This document shows positions 44,367 to 53,430 of a stretch of 53,468 nt of DNA, in pieces. Where the stretch lies: NCBI GenBank assembly GCA_964518335.1, contig CAZFDT010000037.1, positions 1 through 53,468 of the forward strand. Reading direction: 5' to 3'. Both the position numbers and the translations under genes were made by a program. The stretch's first letter is position 1. Each line of letters begins with the position of its first letter. This DNA is from CAZFDT01 sp964518335. GTDB lineage: Bacteria > Planctomycetota > Phycisphaerae > Phycisphaerales > Phycisphaeraceae. The notes beneath the pieces are model-generated. The model worked only from the letters and a program-made list of their open reading frames with translations, was not told the origin of the DNA and searched no databases.

Positions 44367-46298
44367 TCAATGCATCAACATCACATCCGCCAGTGGCTCG
44401 ATACTCTTGAGGTAGGAAAACAGGTCGCCCACCTTGGCCGAGTCGAGCTCGGGGACGTTGCCGGCGTCGGCGGAGAAGTCGGGCAGGCGCGCCACCCAGT
44501 CGTCGAAGCGCTCGACCCGCTCGATCTGGGCGTGCCACATCTGCGTCCACAGGTCCCACGAGTGAGTGTTGAACACGGCGACCTGCGTGAGCCCGACCGT
44601 GTGCGGGTAGGGCTTGTCGTCGTCGAAGCGATTGGGCCAGAACAGCGAGCGGTTGTTGCGCTGGGCCACGGCCAGGTAGGTGAGCTTCTCGCGGCGATTG
44701 GCGTCGTCGGGCGCGACCTCTTGGTGATCGAAGTCGATCGGCGCGGGCAGGTCGGCCTTGCTGGCGAAGTTGAACGGGTTGCGCACCTCGACGGGCTCGC
44801 CGATGTCGATGCCCAGGAACGCGTACTCGTCGATGCGGTACACCTGATAGATGACCGGCGTGCCGTCGGGCTGCGTCTGCGGCGTCAGGCCCAGGTCGCT
44901 GTCGAAAAAGACGTTGTAGGACCACTCGTCTCGCCAGATGTAGTCGTCCACCTGCGACACGCCCCAGCGCCGCGGATCGTGCCAGCCATTGGAGCGAACG
45001 ATCGACGCGGGATGGCGATCGGGCTGATTCAGGGCGTAGCGGTAGGCCCAGGTGCCCGGCTGCATGAACTGGCCGTGGCCGCGCGGATAGATGCTCTTGA
45101 TCTCGCACTTGAAGAAGGCGGTGGTGCGAATGGTGGTCGTGCCCGCCTCGGCGATGGAGACGGCGGTGTTGAAGTCGGTCTCCCACTGTGGGTCGATCAC
45201 GGTCTGGACGGGATCGCCGGGCCAGCAGTAGGACATCTTGATGCTGGTGATTTCGCGGACCCATCGGCCGAAGCGGCTGTGGTAGAGGTTGTTCCAGGCG
45301 AAGTCGCCGAAGCGGCCGAGCATCCATTCGAGGGGGCCGAAGACGGCGTAGTTTTCCCAATCGACGCTGGTGACGACGAACTGGCTGCCGCCGCCACCGC
45401 CGGGGCCGGACCCGAAGGGCACGCGCGGCCGACCCCCGCCGGGCGCCTGACCCGTGTCGTCAGCTTCGGTGTAGCCTTCGACGCTGCGCGCCCGGCCGTA
45501 ACGCCAGCCAAAGACCGTGTCGAACGGGCCCCGGTTGGTCGTCTTGTCGTCGGTGTCCGGGGGCAGCAGGCCCTGTCGCACCGGCCGCTCGAAGTCATCG
45601 AACTCGCCACGCTGCCACGCGAACTGCGGCATGAACGGAACCATCAGGGCCATCGAGCGTTCGTCGGCCGTGCCCGCGTCCCGCTCCAGGTTCACTTCGC
45701 CGCCGCGGATGGCGTTGAGCTGCGCCAGCACCCCGATGTTCTCCATGCTCGCCTGGCTGAACTCGTCCATCGCCTCCATCGCCCGCCACAGCGTGCCCCG
45801 TCCCGCCGGTCCGTCGTAATGCGTCATCTCCCGCACGTCGTACTGGTTGTTGAAAAAGTTCTCCAGCGGCGTGATGATCTGAATCTCGCGCTCCAGCTCG
45901 CTTTGCAGGATCAGGAACGCCTCGCGCACCCACCAGTCGCTGACGCCCCGCGAAAGCTGATCGTTGAGCGCCTCCAGCGCGGCGGTCTGGTCCTCGAGGG
46001 TGAACTGCATCACCTGCGGCATCGCGTCGAGCACGCCCACCGTCACGATCATCCGCGCCGTGCTCACGTTGTTCATCGCCACCGTGTTGAACGATCGGGC
46101 GATCCACCCGGCGCCGGCGGCGGCGGTCGCGTCCGCCGCGTGCTGCGCCACGATCCGCGCGTTGGCCTGACGACCCAGGTTGATGATGTAGAACACCATC
46201 CCCGCCAGCAGGATCACCGCGATGAGCGTGATGACCATCACCGCGCCAAGCGAGCGATGTCTGATGATGCCTCGTCGATGGCGCGCTGGTTTCATCAT
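44367..46298 (-). CDS. TadG-like protein
   Basis: A 643-aa protein with a basic N-terminus (MMKPARHRRGIIRHRSLGAV) and a TM helix (~18-42, VMVITLIAVILLAGMVFYII), followed by NLGRQANARIVAQHAADATA, a pattern shared with TadG/TadE-type pseudopilins and the DUF2134-like Tad proteins. The large remaining part is extracytoplasmic with no VWA domain or catalytic motif. It lies between the kinase gene and the TadE-like gene, 51 and 45 bp away. A minor pilin or tip role is inferred. Confidence 0.72.
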   Translation of the reverse strand: MMKPARHRRGIIRHRSLGAVMVITLIAVILLAGMVFYIINLGRQANARIVAQHAADATAAAGAGWIARSFNTVAMNNVSTARMIVTVGVLDAMPQVMQFTLEDQTAALEALNDQLSRGVSDWWVREAFLILQSELEREIQIITPLENFFNNQYDVREMTHYDGPAGRGTLWRAMEAMDEFSQASMENIGVLAQLNAIRGGEVNLERDAGTADERSMALMVPFMPQFAWQRGEFDDFERPVRQGLLPPDTDDKTTNRGPFDTVFGWRYGRARSVEGYTEADDTGQAPGGGRPRVPFGSGPGGGGGSQFVVTSVDWENYAVFGPLEWMLGRFGDFAWNNLYHSRFGRWVREITSIKMSYCWPGDPVQTVIDPQWETDFNTAVSIAEAGTTTIRTTAFFKCEIKSIYPRGHGQFMQPGTWAYRYALNQPDRHPASIVRSNGWHDPRRWGVSQVDDYIWRDEWSYNVFFDSDLGLTPQTQPDGTPVIYQVYRIDEYAFLGIDIGEPVEVRNPFNFASKADLPAPIDFDHQEVAPDDANRREKLTYLAVAQRNNRSLFWPNRFDDDKPYPHTVGLTQVAVFNTHSWDLWTQMWHAQIERVERFDDWVARLPDFSADAGNVPELDSAKVGDLFSYLKSIEPLADVMLMH

Positions 46299-46349
46299 GG
46301 CACGGACTCCTTCTTACATCAGACATCATCCATCAGACACCAGACGTTC

Positions 46350-48944
46350 TCACTCGCCCGGCGCCTTGGGCATGTTCTGCCGCACCGTGTCGCGCAGCTC
46401 CTGCACCTCGGGCGTGTTGCCGTTGGGCATGCCCGCCATCACGTCGAGAATCGCTTTGGCGGCGCTCCAGCGTTTGAGATCGATCTCGGACTTGGCCTGG
46501 GTCAGCAGGTTCTCGTACTCGGTGGCGTCGATGAGCTGGCGCACCTCGTCGCTGAGCACGGGCGGGAGGCCGTTGTCCCGGGCGAACTTGTCGGCCTTGC
46601 GGTAGCGATCGATCGCCTCGCCGAATCGTCCGGCGGCGCGGGCGGCGTTGCCCTCGCTCACCAGTCGTCGGAACTCGTTGAGGGCCTGCAGCCTGGCCCG
46701 CATGGTCTGCAACTCGGGATCGCCCGGCGCCAGCCTCGCCGCCTCGTCCAGCGCCTCGGCGACGCCCGCCAGGTTCTCCTTGGCCATGTGAATCCGCGCC
46801 GTCTCCATCGCCAGTTGCAGCTTCGCATTCACCAGCTTGTCCGCCAGCGTCGGGTCCGGCCCGTACTCCAGCGAAGCGCTGTAAATCTTGATCGCCTCTT
46901 CGAAGCGACGCGACGCCATCGCTTCGTCGCCGGCACGCACCTTGTCCGCCTTCACGTCCGCAGTGGCGATGGTCTGCTTCAGCCGCAACGCCTCCTCGTG
47001 TTCGGGATCGATCGACAGCACGCGCTCGATGTTGGTCGAGGCGGTGGCGATGTCGTTGACGCTCAGCGCTTCGCGGGCCCGCGCCATGCTGGCCTGGATC
47101 AGCAGTTCGTCGGCGCGCCGCTTGAGGTCCGCCGACAACGTCGCGTCGTCGCTCTTGAGCCGGCCCGCGCGCGTCAGGTGGTCCACGGCCGTGTCCAGCT
47201 CGCCGCGCGCCGCGGCGGCGTTGGCGGCGGCGATCAGGCTGTCGAACTCCGCCTCGCCCCGCAGTCGGATCAGTGTCCGATCCACCGCGCTGCCGGGGAA
47301 CTTGGCCGCGCCCTCCGCGGCGATCTCGATCGCCTTCTCGCGCCGACCGGCGTCCAGTTGCGCCTGGATCCGCTGCGTGTAGTCGTCGATCTGCGCCTGC
47401 TGCACGTTCTGGCGGATCCGCGCGTCGATCTCGTCAAGTCTGATCTTGCGCGCCTCGGGCTGACGCAGGTTGCGCTGCTTCTGCAGCTCGAACGCGGCCT
47501 GCGGGTACTTGCCCGCGGCGATGAGGCCCTCGATGTCGCGGATCACGTTGCTGAAGGCGTACTCGTCCAGCGCCAGGCGGCGCAGCTCGGTCCACTTCTC
47601 CAAGTCATTGATTTGGCCGAGCTTCTCGGCCTCGTCGAGCTTCTGCACCGACAGGAGGTAGTTGCCGTCGCGCATGGCCAACTGCGCCTCGGACATGAGC
47701 TTGCCCGCCAGGCTCGCTGCGCCGAACTCCGCGTCGGAAGTCCACTCCTGATTGACCCGGTCGTACAGCGCCAGCGCCCCCGTGAAATCGGCGCCGAAGT
47801 AAAGCTTGCGGGCCTCGACGAGCACCTGCCGGGTCTGGTCGCGCAGGGCCTGGCGCTTGGCGGCCTTGTCCTGGGCGTACCACGCCCACAGCCCCAGGCC
47901 CGCCAGCACGTTCACGATCAAGAGCGCCACCAGCACGTAAGGCAGCTTGCTGGCGGTGGGCAGCTTCGCCGTCACCGCCGCACGCGATTCCTGCGGCGCC
48001 GCCCGGGCCACGTCGCGCGTGTCCTCGATGATCTTCTTCTCCGGCGCCGCACCCGGCGTGAAGTGCCGGCGGATCGTCTCCAGCAGCTCGTCGGCGGACT
48101 GGATGCGCGACTGCGGGTCCTTGTCCATCATCCGCGCGACCAGGTCGCTGAGCGTGTCGCTGATATTGGGGTTGAGCTGGCTCAGCGGCGTGGCGCGGAC
48201 GCGCACGTTGGTGTGCCACTTCATCCAGCGCAGCGCCTGGTTGCGCTGGTCGCGCAGGACGATCTTGAACGCCTCGTTGAAGGCGGCGCGGCCCAGCAGC
48301 ATCTCGTAGGCGATCATGCCCAGGGCGTAGATGTCGGCGCGTCCGTCCACCGTGTCGCCGCGGAAGAGCTCGGGCGCCATGTAGCGCACCGAGCCCAGCG
48401 GCAGCGACTCCTGCTCGGCGATCGTCGCCGCCAGCCCGAAGTCGCACACTTTCAGCCCGCCGTCGTGCGGCAGGAGGATGTTCGACGGCTTGAGGTCGCG
48501 GTGGATGATCCCCTTGTCGTGGATCGCCTGCAGCGCGAGGGTGACGGCGCCGATGATGCCCAGGGCCTGGCGGTGGTCCATGGGCTGGGGCTTGGTGGTG
48601 AGGACCTGTTCGAGTGAGACGCCGTCGACGTATTCCTGCACGAGGAAGAGGCCGCGCGGGTTTTCGATGAAGTCGATGAAGCCGACGAGGTGCTTGTGCT
48701 GCGGGGCGACGCGTTTCTGCAGCTTGGCCTCGCGGCGGAAGCGTTCGACGACGCCTTCGTCGCCGTTCTCGGCCGCCAGCTCGGTGTTGACCTGCTTGAT
48801 GGCGACCATGCGGTCGAGCAGGGCGTCGTAGCCTTTATAGACGACGGCCATGCCGCCGGCGCCGATCGTGTCGCGCACCTCGTACTTGTCGAGTTTGTCG
48901 CCCGGCTGCAGGCCGGTTGCGGTTGGGGTGGATGGGGTGGTCAT
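46350..48944 (-). CDS. Membrane Ser/Thr protein kinase with periplasmic TPRs
   Basis: An 864-aa Hanks-type kinase. The glycine loop is GAGGMAVVYKG (28-38), catalytic Lys50 in VAIK, HRDLKPSN (148-155, Asp150) and DFGLA (168-172), all intact. One TM helix (~334-356) leads to an extracytoplasmic region of about 500 residues made of TPR-like helices. The position inside the Tad operon, 19 bp after a TadE-like gene, and the presence of two FHA proteins in the same locus suggest that it controls pilus assembly. ATG 48944 (MTTPSTPTAT) is the normal start; the frame is open to 48974. Confidence 0.92.
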   Translation of the reverse strand: MTTPSTPTATGLQPGDKLDKYEVRDTIGAGGMAVVYKGYDALLDRMVAIKQVNTELAAENGDEGVVERFRREAKLQKRVAPQHKHLVGFIDFIENPRGLFLVQEYVDGVSLEQVLTTKPQPMDHRQALGIIGAVTLALQAIHDKGIIHRDLKPSNILLPHDGGLKVCDFGLAATIAEQESLPLGSVRYMAPELFRGDTVDGRADIYALGMIAYEMLLGRAAFNEAFKIVLRDQRNQALRWMKWHTNVRVRATPLSQLNPNISDTLSDLVARMMDKDPQSRIQSADELLETIRRHFTPGAAPEKKIIEDTRDVARAAPQESRAAVTAKLPTASKLPYVLVALLIVNVLAGLGLWAWYAQDKAAKRQALRDQTRQVLVEARKLYFGADFTGALALYDRVNQEWTSDAEFGAASLAGKLMSEAQLAMRDGNYLLSVQKLDEAEKLGQINDLEKWTELRRLALDEYAFSNVIRDIEGLIAAGKYPQAAFELQKQRNLRQPEARKIRLDEIDARIRQNVQQAQIDDYTQRIQAQLDAGRREKAIEIAAEGAAKFPGSAVDRTLIRLRGEAEFDSLIAAANAAAARGELDTAVDHLTRAGRLKSDDATLSADLKRRADELLIQASMARAREALSVNDIATASTNIERVLSIDPEHEEALRLKQTIATADVKADKVRAGDEAMASRRFEEAIKIYSASLEYGPDPTLADKLVNAKLQLAMETARIHMAKENLAGVAEALDEAARLAPGDPELQTMRARLQALNEFRRLVSEGNAARAAGRFGEAIDRYRKADKFARDNGLPPVLSDEVRQLIDATEYENLLTQAKSEIDLKRWSAAKAILDVMAGMPNGNTPEVQELRDTVRQNMPKAPGE

Positions 48945-48963
48945 AAGCAGGTCACTGTAGCGA

Positions 48964-49686
48964 TTACGGATCACGGATCAGGTCGGGGGTGGGGGGCAGG
49001 AGCTTGTCGATGCCCTCGTTGGTCAGGGTGTATTGGGCGCTCATGACGGTGTAGAGGCCGTAGCCGCTGCCGCCGGAGTGCTCGTCGTCGGCGAAGATGC
49101 GCCGCACGTAGGGCACGGTGAGGCTGAAGCGATGGGAGACGCGGACGGTGATGGGATCGTGGGGCGCGAAGGTGTGCTCGGCGCCGGTGCCGATGGGGCT
49201 GATGGTGATGGTGCCGTCGTCGTGGGCGGTGAGCTCGCACACCTCGACCTGGGTGTTGGCGTCGGCGTAGCGCAGGCGATCGGCGGCGAGCGTGTCGATC
49301 CAGCGCGGCTTGGACTGTCCGGCCGCGGCGTAGTACTCCTCCAGCCCGCTGACGAAGGCGTCGGGTGAGATCGTGCCCGTGGTGTCGAGCCGACCGCTGA
49401 CGGGCATGACCGCGAACACCGCGGCGCGGCGGATGGCCTCGTGCTTGCCCAGCGTGCTGCCGCCCACGTACACGTTGCCCGGCTCGCCGTCGGTCACGTA
49501 GGGGATCGTCGTGATCGCCGCCCGCACCGCGGCGAACGCCGCGTAGTTGACGAAAATGTGCCCCGTCATCAGCAGCATGACCTGCAGCAGCACCAGCGAC
49601 ATGAACAGGACGATCGGCGTGACGAGCGCGAACTCGACCGTGGCCGTCCCCTCGTCGCATCGCAGGATTCGCATCGGGTTTCGCAT
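48964..49686 (-). CDS. TadE-like pseudopilin
   Basis: A 240-aa protein. CDEGTATVEFALVTPIVLFM is the TadE signal (cleavage expected after Gly, Glu at +5) with a TM helix (~17-40), and the rest is extracytoplasmic and beta-rich. ATG 49686 has TAGGAG 6 bp upstream and is better than the TTG at 49692. It starts 45 bp after the prepilin peptidase gene. Confidence 0.88.
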   Translation of the reverse strand: MRNPMRILRCDEGTATVEFALVTPIVLFMSLVLLQVMLLMTGHIFVNYAAFAAVRAAITTIPYVTDGEPGNVYVGGSTLGKHEAIRRAAVFAVMPVSGRLDTTGTISPDAFVSGLEEYYAAAGQSKPRWIDTLAADRLRYADANTQVEVCELTAHDDGTITISPIGTGAEHTFAPHDPITVRVSHRFSLTVPYVRRIFADDEHSGGSGYGLYTVMSAQYTLTNEGIDKLLPPTPDLIRDP

Positions 49687-49731
49687 GGCCAACTCCTACG
49701 GCGTCCGCAACAGTCCCCGCCTGCAGTCAGT

Positions 49732-50298
49732 TTACGGTCCCAGGCTCGACCAGGGCAGTCGCACCTGCAAAAGCACCTCCGCCCCCGCCACCAGCCCGCC
49801 CACGCAGCACGCCACGGCAAACGGGATGCGCGGGCTGTCGGTGGGCATGTCCGGCTTGACCCGCGCCGCGGCCACCAGCGCCGCGGTGAAGATTCGCTTG
49901 AGCGTGCGGACCACGATTCGCCGCCGCACCATGACGTACACCGCCATGACGAACATCACCAGGAAGGCGTACACCGCCGTCGCCAGCACGAGTTGCCAGC
50001 TCGCCGACACGGCGCCGACGGCGGCCATGAGCTTCACGTCGCCGCCGCCGAGCCCGCCGGCGGCGAAGATGATGGCAAACGGCACGTAGCCCGCCGCGCA
50101 ACCCAGCAGCGCCGCGACCAGGCCCCGCCCCGCGCCCGCGGCGCCGGCCTCGACCAGGCCCGCCGCCGTCCACAGCGCCAGGCCCGCCACCAGGCCGCCA
50201 TACGTCACCGCCTTGGGTATGCGCTGCGTTCGCGCGTCCGCCACGGCGGCGGCGATCAGCACGACCGCCAACAGGCCAAACGCGATGATCTGCGCCAT
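49732..50298 (-). CDS. cpaA: CpaA/TadV prepilin peptidase (A24)
   Basis: A 188-aa six-helix aspartyl protease. The two catalytic motifs are present: VADARTQRIPKAVTYGG and GGLGGGDVKLMAAVGA. It should cleave the Flp pilins and TadE-like proteins after their Gly and may not methylate them, as in the short TadV class. ATG 50298 is preferred; GTG 50304 and the ORF start at 50319 are alternatives. Confidence 0.92.
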   Translation of the reverse strand: MAQIIAFGLLAVVLIAAAVADARTQRIPKAVTYGGLVAGLALWTAAGLVEAGAAGAGRGLVAALLGCAAGYVPFAIIFAAGGLGGGDVKLMAAVGAVSASWQLVLATAVYAFLVMFVMAVYVMVRRRIVVRTLKRIFTAALVAAARVKPDMPTDSPRIPFAVACCVGGLVAGAEVLLQVRLPWSSLGP

Positions 50299-50402
50299 AC
50301 GCACGCCCAGAGACGACAACCCAGCCTATCTACACCACAGGGCCCGTCGCCTGGTCGATCAGCCGACGAGCCCGGTGGCGACACACGTCCAACGCCGTTG
50401 GC

Positions 50403-50618
50403 TTAGAAGACCGGGTCGTACTGCTTCGAGTCGTCCTCGACCGTACCCCAGGCGTCCTGCAGCCATTCGGTGATCTTGCCGCGGAACACGATCAGCAGGC
50501 CCAGCAGCGGCAGCACGATGGCGCCGATGATGAGCAGCTTCTCGAGACCCTCGGCCCCGCGGTCGTCGCGGTGGATGCGGCTGACCAGCGCCTTGATCCT
50601 CGACAGTTCGAACTTCAT
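50403..50618 (-). CDS. Flp-like pilin
   Basis: A 71-aa protein. RDDRGAEGLEKLLIIGAIVL gives the prepilin site after Gly with Glu at +5, but Lys replaces the usual Tyr at +6; the hydrophobic pilin helix (LLIIGAIVLPLLGLLIVFRG) follows. ATG 50618 has AGGGA 8 bp upstream. The frame is open further upstream, but that part covers the intergenic space. With the next entry this is one of two pilin candidates at the operon start. Confidence 0.8.
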   Translation of the reverse strand: MKFELSRIKALVSRIHRDDRGAEGLEKLLIIGAIVLPLLGLLIVFRGKITEWLQDAWGTVEDDSKQYDPVF

Positions 50619-50697
50619 GACGGTTCCCTTTCGCATCGAGCGGTGGCCCGTGACGGACGCGGCGGTCCGGGGCGGGGGGTGTGGAATACCAGCTGCC

Positions 50698-50919
50698 TTA
50701 CGGGAAGGGCAGCGCGTTAAGCGAGGACACCATCTGGTAGTGTTCGACCATGATCGCCATGCCCAGTGAGAAAAGGACATAGGCCGGAATGGCCATCACC
50801 ACCAGCAGCAGGGCCCATTCCAGGGCCGTGGCCCCACGGTCATCGGCGTGAACGCCTGGCGGGGCGGCTGGGTCGGCTGCGGCCGACTTCGCCGGGGCCA
50901 GGTTTTGCGGTTCACGCAT
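50698..50919 (-). CDS. Flp-like pilin, first gene of the Tad locus
   Basis: A 73-aa protein with an unusually long Ala/Pro-rich leader (~27 residues) before DDRGATALEWALLLVVMAIP, where cleavage after Gly leaves Glu at +5 and Trp at +6. The hydrophobic helix continues through AYVLFSLGMAIMV. ATG 50919 has AGGA 8 bp upstream, which decides against ATG 50925. Being the promoter-proximal gene, it is likely the main pilin or a regulator of the second one. Confidence 0.8.
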   Translation of the reverse strand: MREPQNLAPAKSAAADPAAPPGVHADDRGATALEWALLLVVMAIPAYVLFSLGMAIMVEHYQMVSSLNALPFP

Positions 50920-50937
50920 GCTCATCGTCCTAACCTG

Positions 50938-50943
50938 ATTGTA
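50938..50943 (-). promoter_or_regulatory. Possible -10 box of the Tad operon
   Basis: TACAAT on the minus strand, about 19 bp upstream of the first pilin start, preceded at 17 bp by TGGATT (3 of 6 matches to TTGACA). It would leave a short leader that still includes the AGGA Shine-Dalgarno sequence. Weak evidence. Confidence 0.3.
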
Positions 50944-51090
50944 AACAAAGACCTACCGAAAATCCAGCCCCCAGGCGGGCGCTCTCCTCCGTCACCCGAC
51001 CGGCTGGGCTCGATTCACCATGGTTCAACGCCGGTCCAGCCACGGCCATTGCAGCGGCGGCCCGCGGCGGGGCGGCGCCACCCCCCGGGC

Positions 51091-52275
51091 CTACGTCCGC
51101 AGATCCCGCGGCCCGCGATGCACGCCGGTCTGCCCGAAACGCGCGGCGATGGCGTCCATCGTCCGGTCGAGCTGGCGGCGTTTTTCCCGCTGTGGGTCGG
51201 GGAAGAGCCCCATCTGCTCGCCCTTGCCGAGCTTCTGGGCGGTGACGCCGATCAGCCGCACGGGCACGAACGCTGCAGTGGCCCATTGGTCGAATAGCGC
51301 CCTGGCCGCGCGCCACAGGTCGTCGGTCAGGTCGGTCGGCTCATCGAACGTGCTCTGGCGGGTGATGGTCTCGAAGTCGCCGAAGCGGATCTTGACGCTG
51401 ACGCCGCGCGCCTGCAGCCCGTGCTTGCGCAGCCGGCGGCCGACCTGCTCGCACTGGCCGAGCATGACGCGGCGCACCTCGTCGGGCACGTCGATGTCCT
51501 GTGGGAAGGTCTCCTCCTGGCCGATGCTCTTGGCCTCGCGATCGGGCACGACGGGCCGGTCGTCGATCCCGCACGACAGGCGGGCGATGTGCTCGCCGAT
51601 CGAGCCGAACCACGCCGCCAGTTGCGCCTCGCCGTGGCGGGCGATGTCGCCGATGGTGCGCAGGCCGTGGGCTTCGAGCTTCTTCTGCATCGCCGGGCCT
51701 ACGCCCCACAGCCGCGAAACCGGGAGCGGCGCCAGCGTGGCGTGCACGTTCTCGGGCGTGACGATCGTCAGCCCGTCGGGCTTGTTGAGGTCGGATGCGA
51801 GCTTGGCCAGGAATTTATTGAACGCCACGCCGACGGACGCGGTCAACTGCAGCTCGGCATGGATGCGGGCCTTGAGTTGCCTGGCGATCGTCACGGGGTC
51901 GCCCAGCAGCCGCCGCGACCCGGTCACGTCGATGAACGCCTCATCGACGCTCACCGGCTGCACCAGGGGCGACACGTCGTCGAGAATCTCGAAGAGCCTG
52001 CTCGACGCCTCCCGGATTTTCGCGCCCGGCACGGGCACGACGATCGCCTGCGGGCACAGTCGCCTCGCCACGGCCATCGGCATCGCGCTGCGGCAGCCGA
52101 ACACCCGCGCCTCGTACGACGCCGTGCTCACCACGCCGCGCGGCCCGTCCCCGCCCGTGAGCACCGGCCGGCCCCGCAGCGATGGATCGTCCCGCTGCGC
52201 AATGGCCGCGAAAAACGCGTCCATGTCCACGTGCAGAATGGCGCGGTCGGCGGCCACGTTACGATGATAGTCCAT
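51091..52275 (-). CDS. dinB: DNA polymerase IV
   Basis: A 394-aa Y-family polymerase for lesion bypass. Catalytic residues are Asp17 (HVDMDAFFA) and Asp111/Glu112 (VSVDEAFIDV); the steric-gate region is Phe21-Phe22, and a clamp-binding QMGLF lies near the C-terminus. ATG 52275 shares two bases with the start codon of the divergent gene; a GTG at 52257 would also give a normal N-terminus. No LexA-type box could be made out upstream, because the spacer is zero. Confidence 0.93.
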   Translation of the reverse strand: MDYHRNVAADRAILHVDMDAFFAAIAQRDDPSLRGRPVLTGGDGPRGVVSTASYEARVFGCRSAMPMAVARRLCPQAIVVPVPGAKIREASSRLFEILDDVSPLVQPVSVDEAFIDVTGSRRLLGDPVTIARQLKARIHAELQLTASVGVAFNKFLAKLASDLNKPDGLTIVTPENVHATLAPLPVSRLWGVGPAMQKKLEAHGLRTIGDIARHGEAQLAAWFGSIGEHIARLSCGIDDRPVVPDREAKSIGQEETFPQDIDVPDEVRRVMLGQCEQVGRRLRKHGLQARGVSVKIRFGDFETITRQSTFDEPTDLTDDLWRAARALFDQWATAAFVPVRLIGVTAQKLGKGEQMGLFPDPQREKRRQLDRTMDAIAARFGQTGVHRGPRDLRT

Positions 52276-53296
52276 GGCCGACCCCACACGACAGACCACC
52301 GTGACGATCGCCGGCGACGACTTCCACATCAACGGCCGACCGACATATCCCGGCCGCGTGTGGAACGGGCATCGCATCGAGGGGCTGCTGCTCAACAGCC
52401 GCATGGTCCAGAGCGTTTTCGACGATCTGAATCCCGACACGCGCGGTCGCTGGGCCTATCCCGACGGCCCGTGGGACGCCGACCGCAACACCCGCGAGTT
52501 CGTCGCCGCCATGCCCGCCTGGCGCGAGCACGGCCTGCGGTCGTTCACGATCAACCTGCAGGGCGGCAGCCCGGAGGGCTACAGCCGCGAACAGCCGTGG
52601 CACAACTCGGCGTTCACCGAGGCGGGCGAGCTTCGGCCCGACTACCTGCGCCGCCTGGCGACCATCCTCGACCGCGCCGACCAACTGGGCATGGCCCCGA
52701 TCCTGGGGCTGTTCTACTTCGGCCAGGACCAGCGCCTGCGCGACGAGGCGGCCGTGCTCGACGCCGCCTATCACGCCATCGACTGGGTCTTGCGTCAGGG
52801 CTATACGCATGTGCTCATCGAAATCGCCAACGAATGCGACGTGCGTTACGACCACGCGATCCTCAAGCCGCCGCGCGCCCACGAGCTGATCCGGCGCGTG
52901 CGCGATCAGAGCAAGGGCCGCCTGCTGGTGAGCACGAGCTTCGGCGGGGGCAGGATGCCGACACCCAACGTGGTGGAGGCGAGCGACTACGTGCTGCTGC
53001 ACGGCAACGGCGTGGGCGACCCCCACCGCATCCGCCGCATGGTCGATGACGTGCGCGCCATGGCGAGCTATCGCGGTCAGCCCATCGTGTTCAACGAGGA
53101 CGACCACTACGGCTTCGACAAGTCCGACAACAACTTCATCGCTGCAGTGAGCCGCCGCGCGGGCTGGGGCTATTTCGACTTCCGCCGCCGCGACGAGGGC
53201 TACAGCCAGGGCTACCAGAGCGTGCCCGTCGATTGGGGCATCAGCAGCGACCGCAAGCGCGGTTTCTTCGGTTTGCTGCAACAGATCGCCGGTTGA
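52274..53296 (+). CDS. Clan GH-A-like glycosidase
   Basis: A 340-aa TIM-barrel-type protein. The acid/base motif appears as IEIANECD (Asn186-Glu187), the hallmark of clan GH-A, and the likely nucleophile is Glu275 in IVFNEDDHYG; a final WGYFDFRRRDEG segment fits the barrel end. I cannot name the GH family. No signal peptide is present, so it would act in the cytoplasm. Its ATG overlaps the dinB start codon on the other strand, so the two promoters must lie inside the opposite genes. Confidence 0.75.
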   Translation: MADPTRQTTVTIAGDDFHINGRPTYPGRVWNGHRIEGLLLNSRMVQSVFDDLNPDTRGRWAYPDGPWDADRNTREFVAAMPAWREHGLRSFTINLQGGSPEGYSREQPWHNSAFTEAGELRPDYLRRLATILDRADQLGMAPILGLFYFGQDQRLRDEAAVLDAAYHAIDWVLRQGYTHVLIEIANECDVRYDHAILKPPRAHELIRRVRDQSKGRLLVSTSFGGGRMPTPNVVEASDYVLLHGNGVGDPHRIRRMVDDVRAMASYRGQPIVFNEDDHYGFDKSDNNFIAAVSRRAGWGYFDFRRRDEGYSQGYQSVPVDWGISSDRKRGFFGLLQQIAG

Positions 53297-53338
53297 CGCC
53301 GCATCATACGCATTCTGGGAAGTCCGCACGCTCCGGCT

Positions 53339-53374
53339 CCCTCTCCTCCGCCTGCTTTGAGGCGGAGGAGAGGG
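53339..53374. terminator. 15-bp stem hairpin after the GH-A-like gene
   Basis: Arms CCCTCTCCTCCGCCT (53339-53353) and AGGCGGAGGAGAGGG (53360-53374) pair perfectly around the 6-base loop GCTTTG. It lies 43 bp after the stop codon. No T-run follows, so it is a terminator-like or repeat-type hairpin. Confidence 0.6.
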
Positions 53375-53430
53375 TGGGGGTGAGGAGGCGAATGACCACG
53401 GACGCCCGTTGCGCGAACCCCCTCACCCTG

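Noticed and set aside
42690..48617. A 1975-codon open frame on the plus strand
   Set aside because: It is antisense to cpaB, the TadE/TadG-like genes and the kinase gene. Its product is Arg/His/Val-rich with no domain; long antisense frames are expected at this GC content and codon use.
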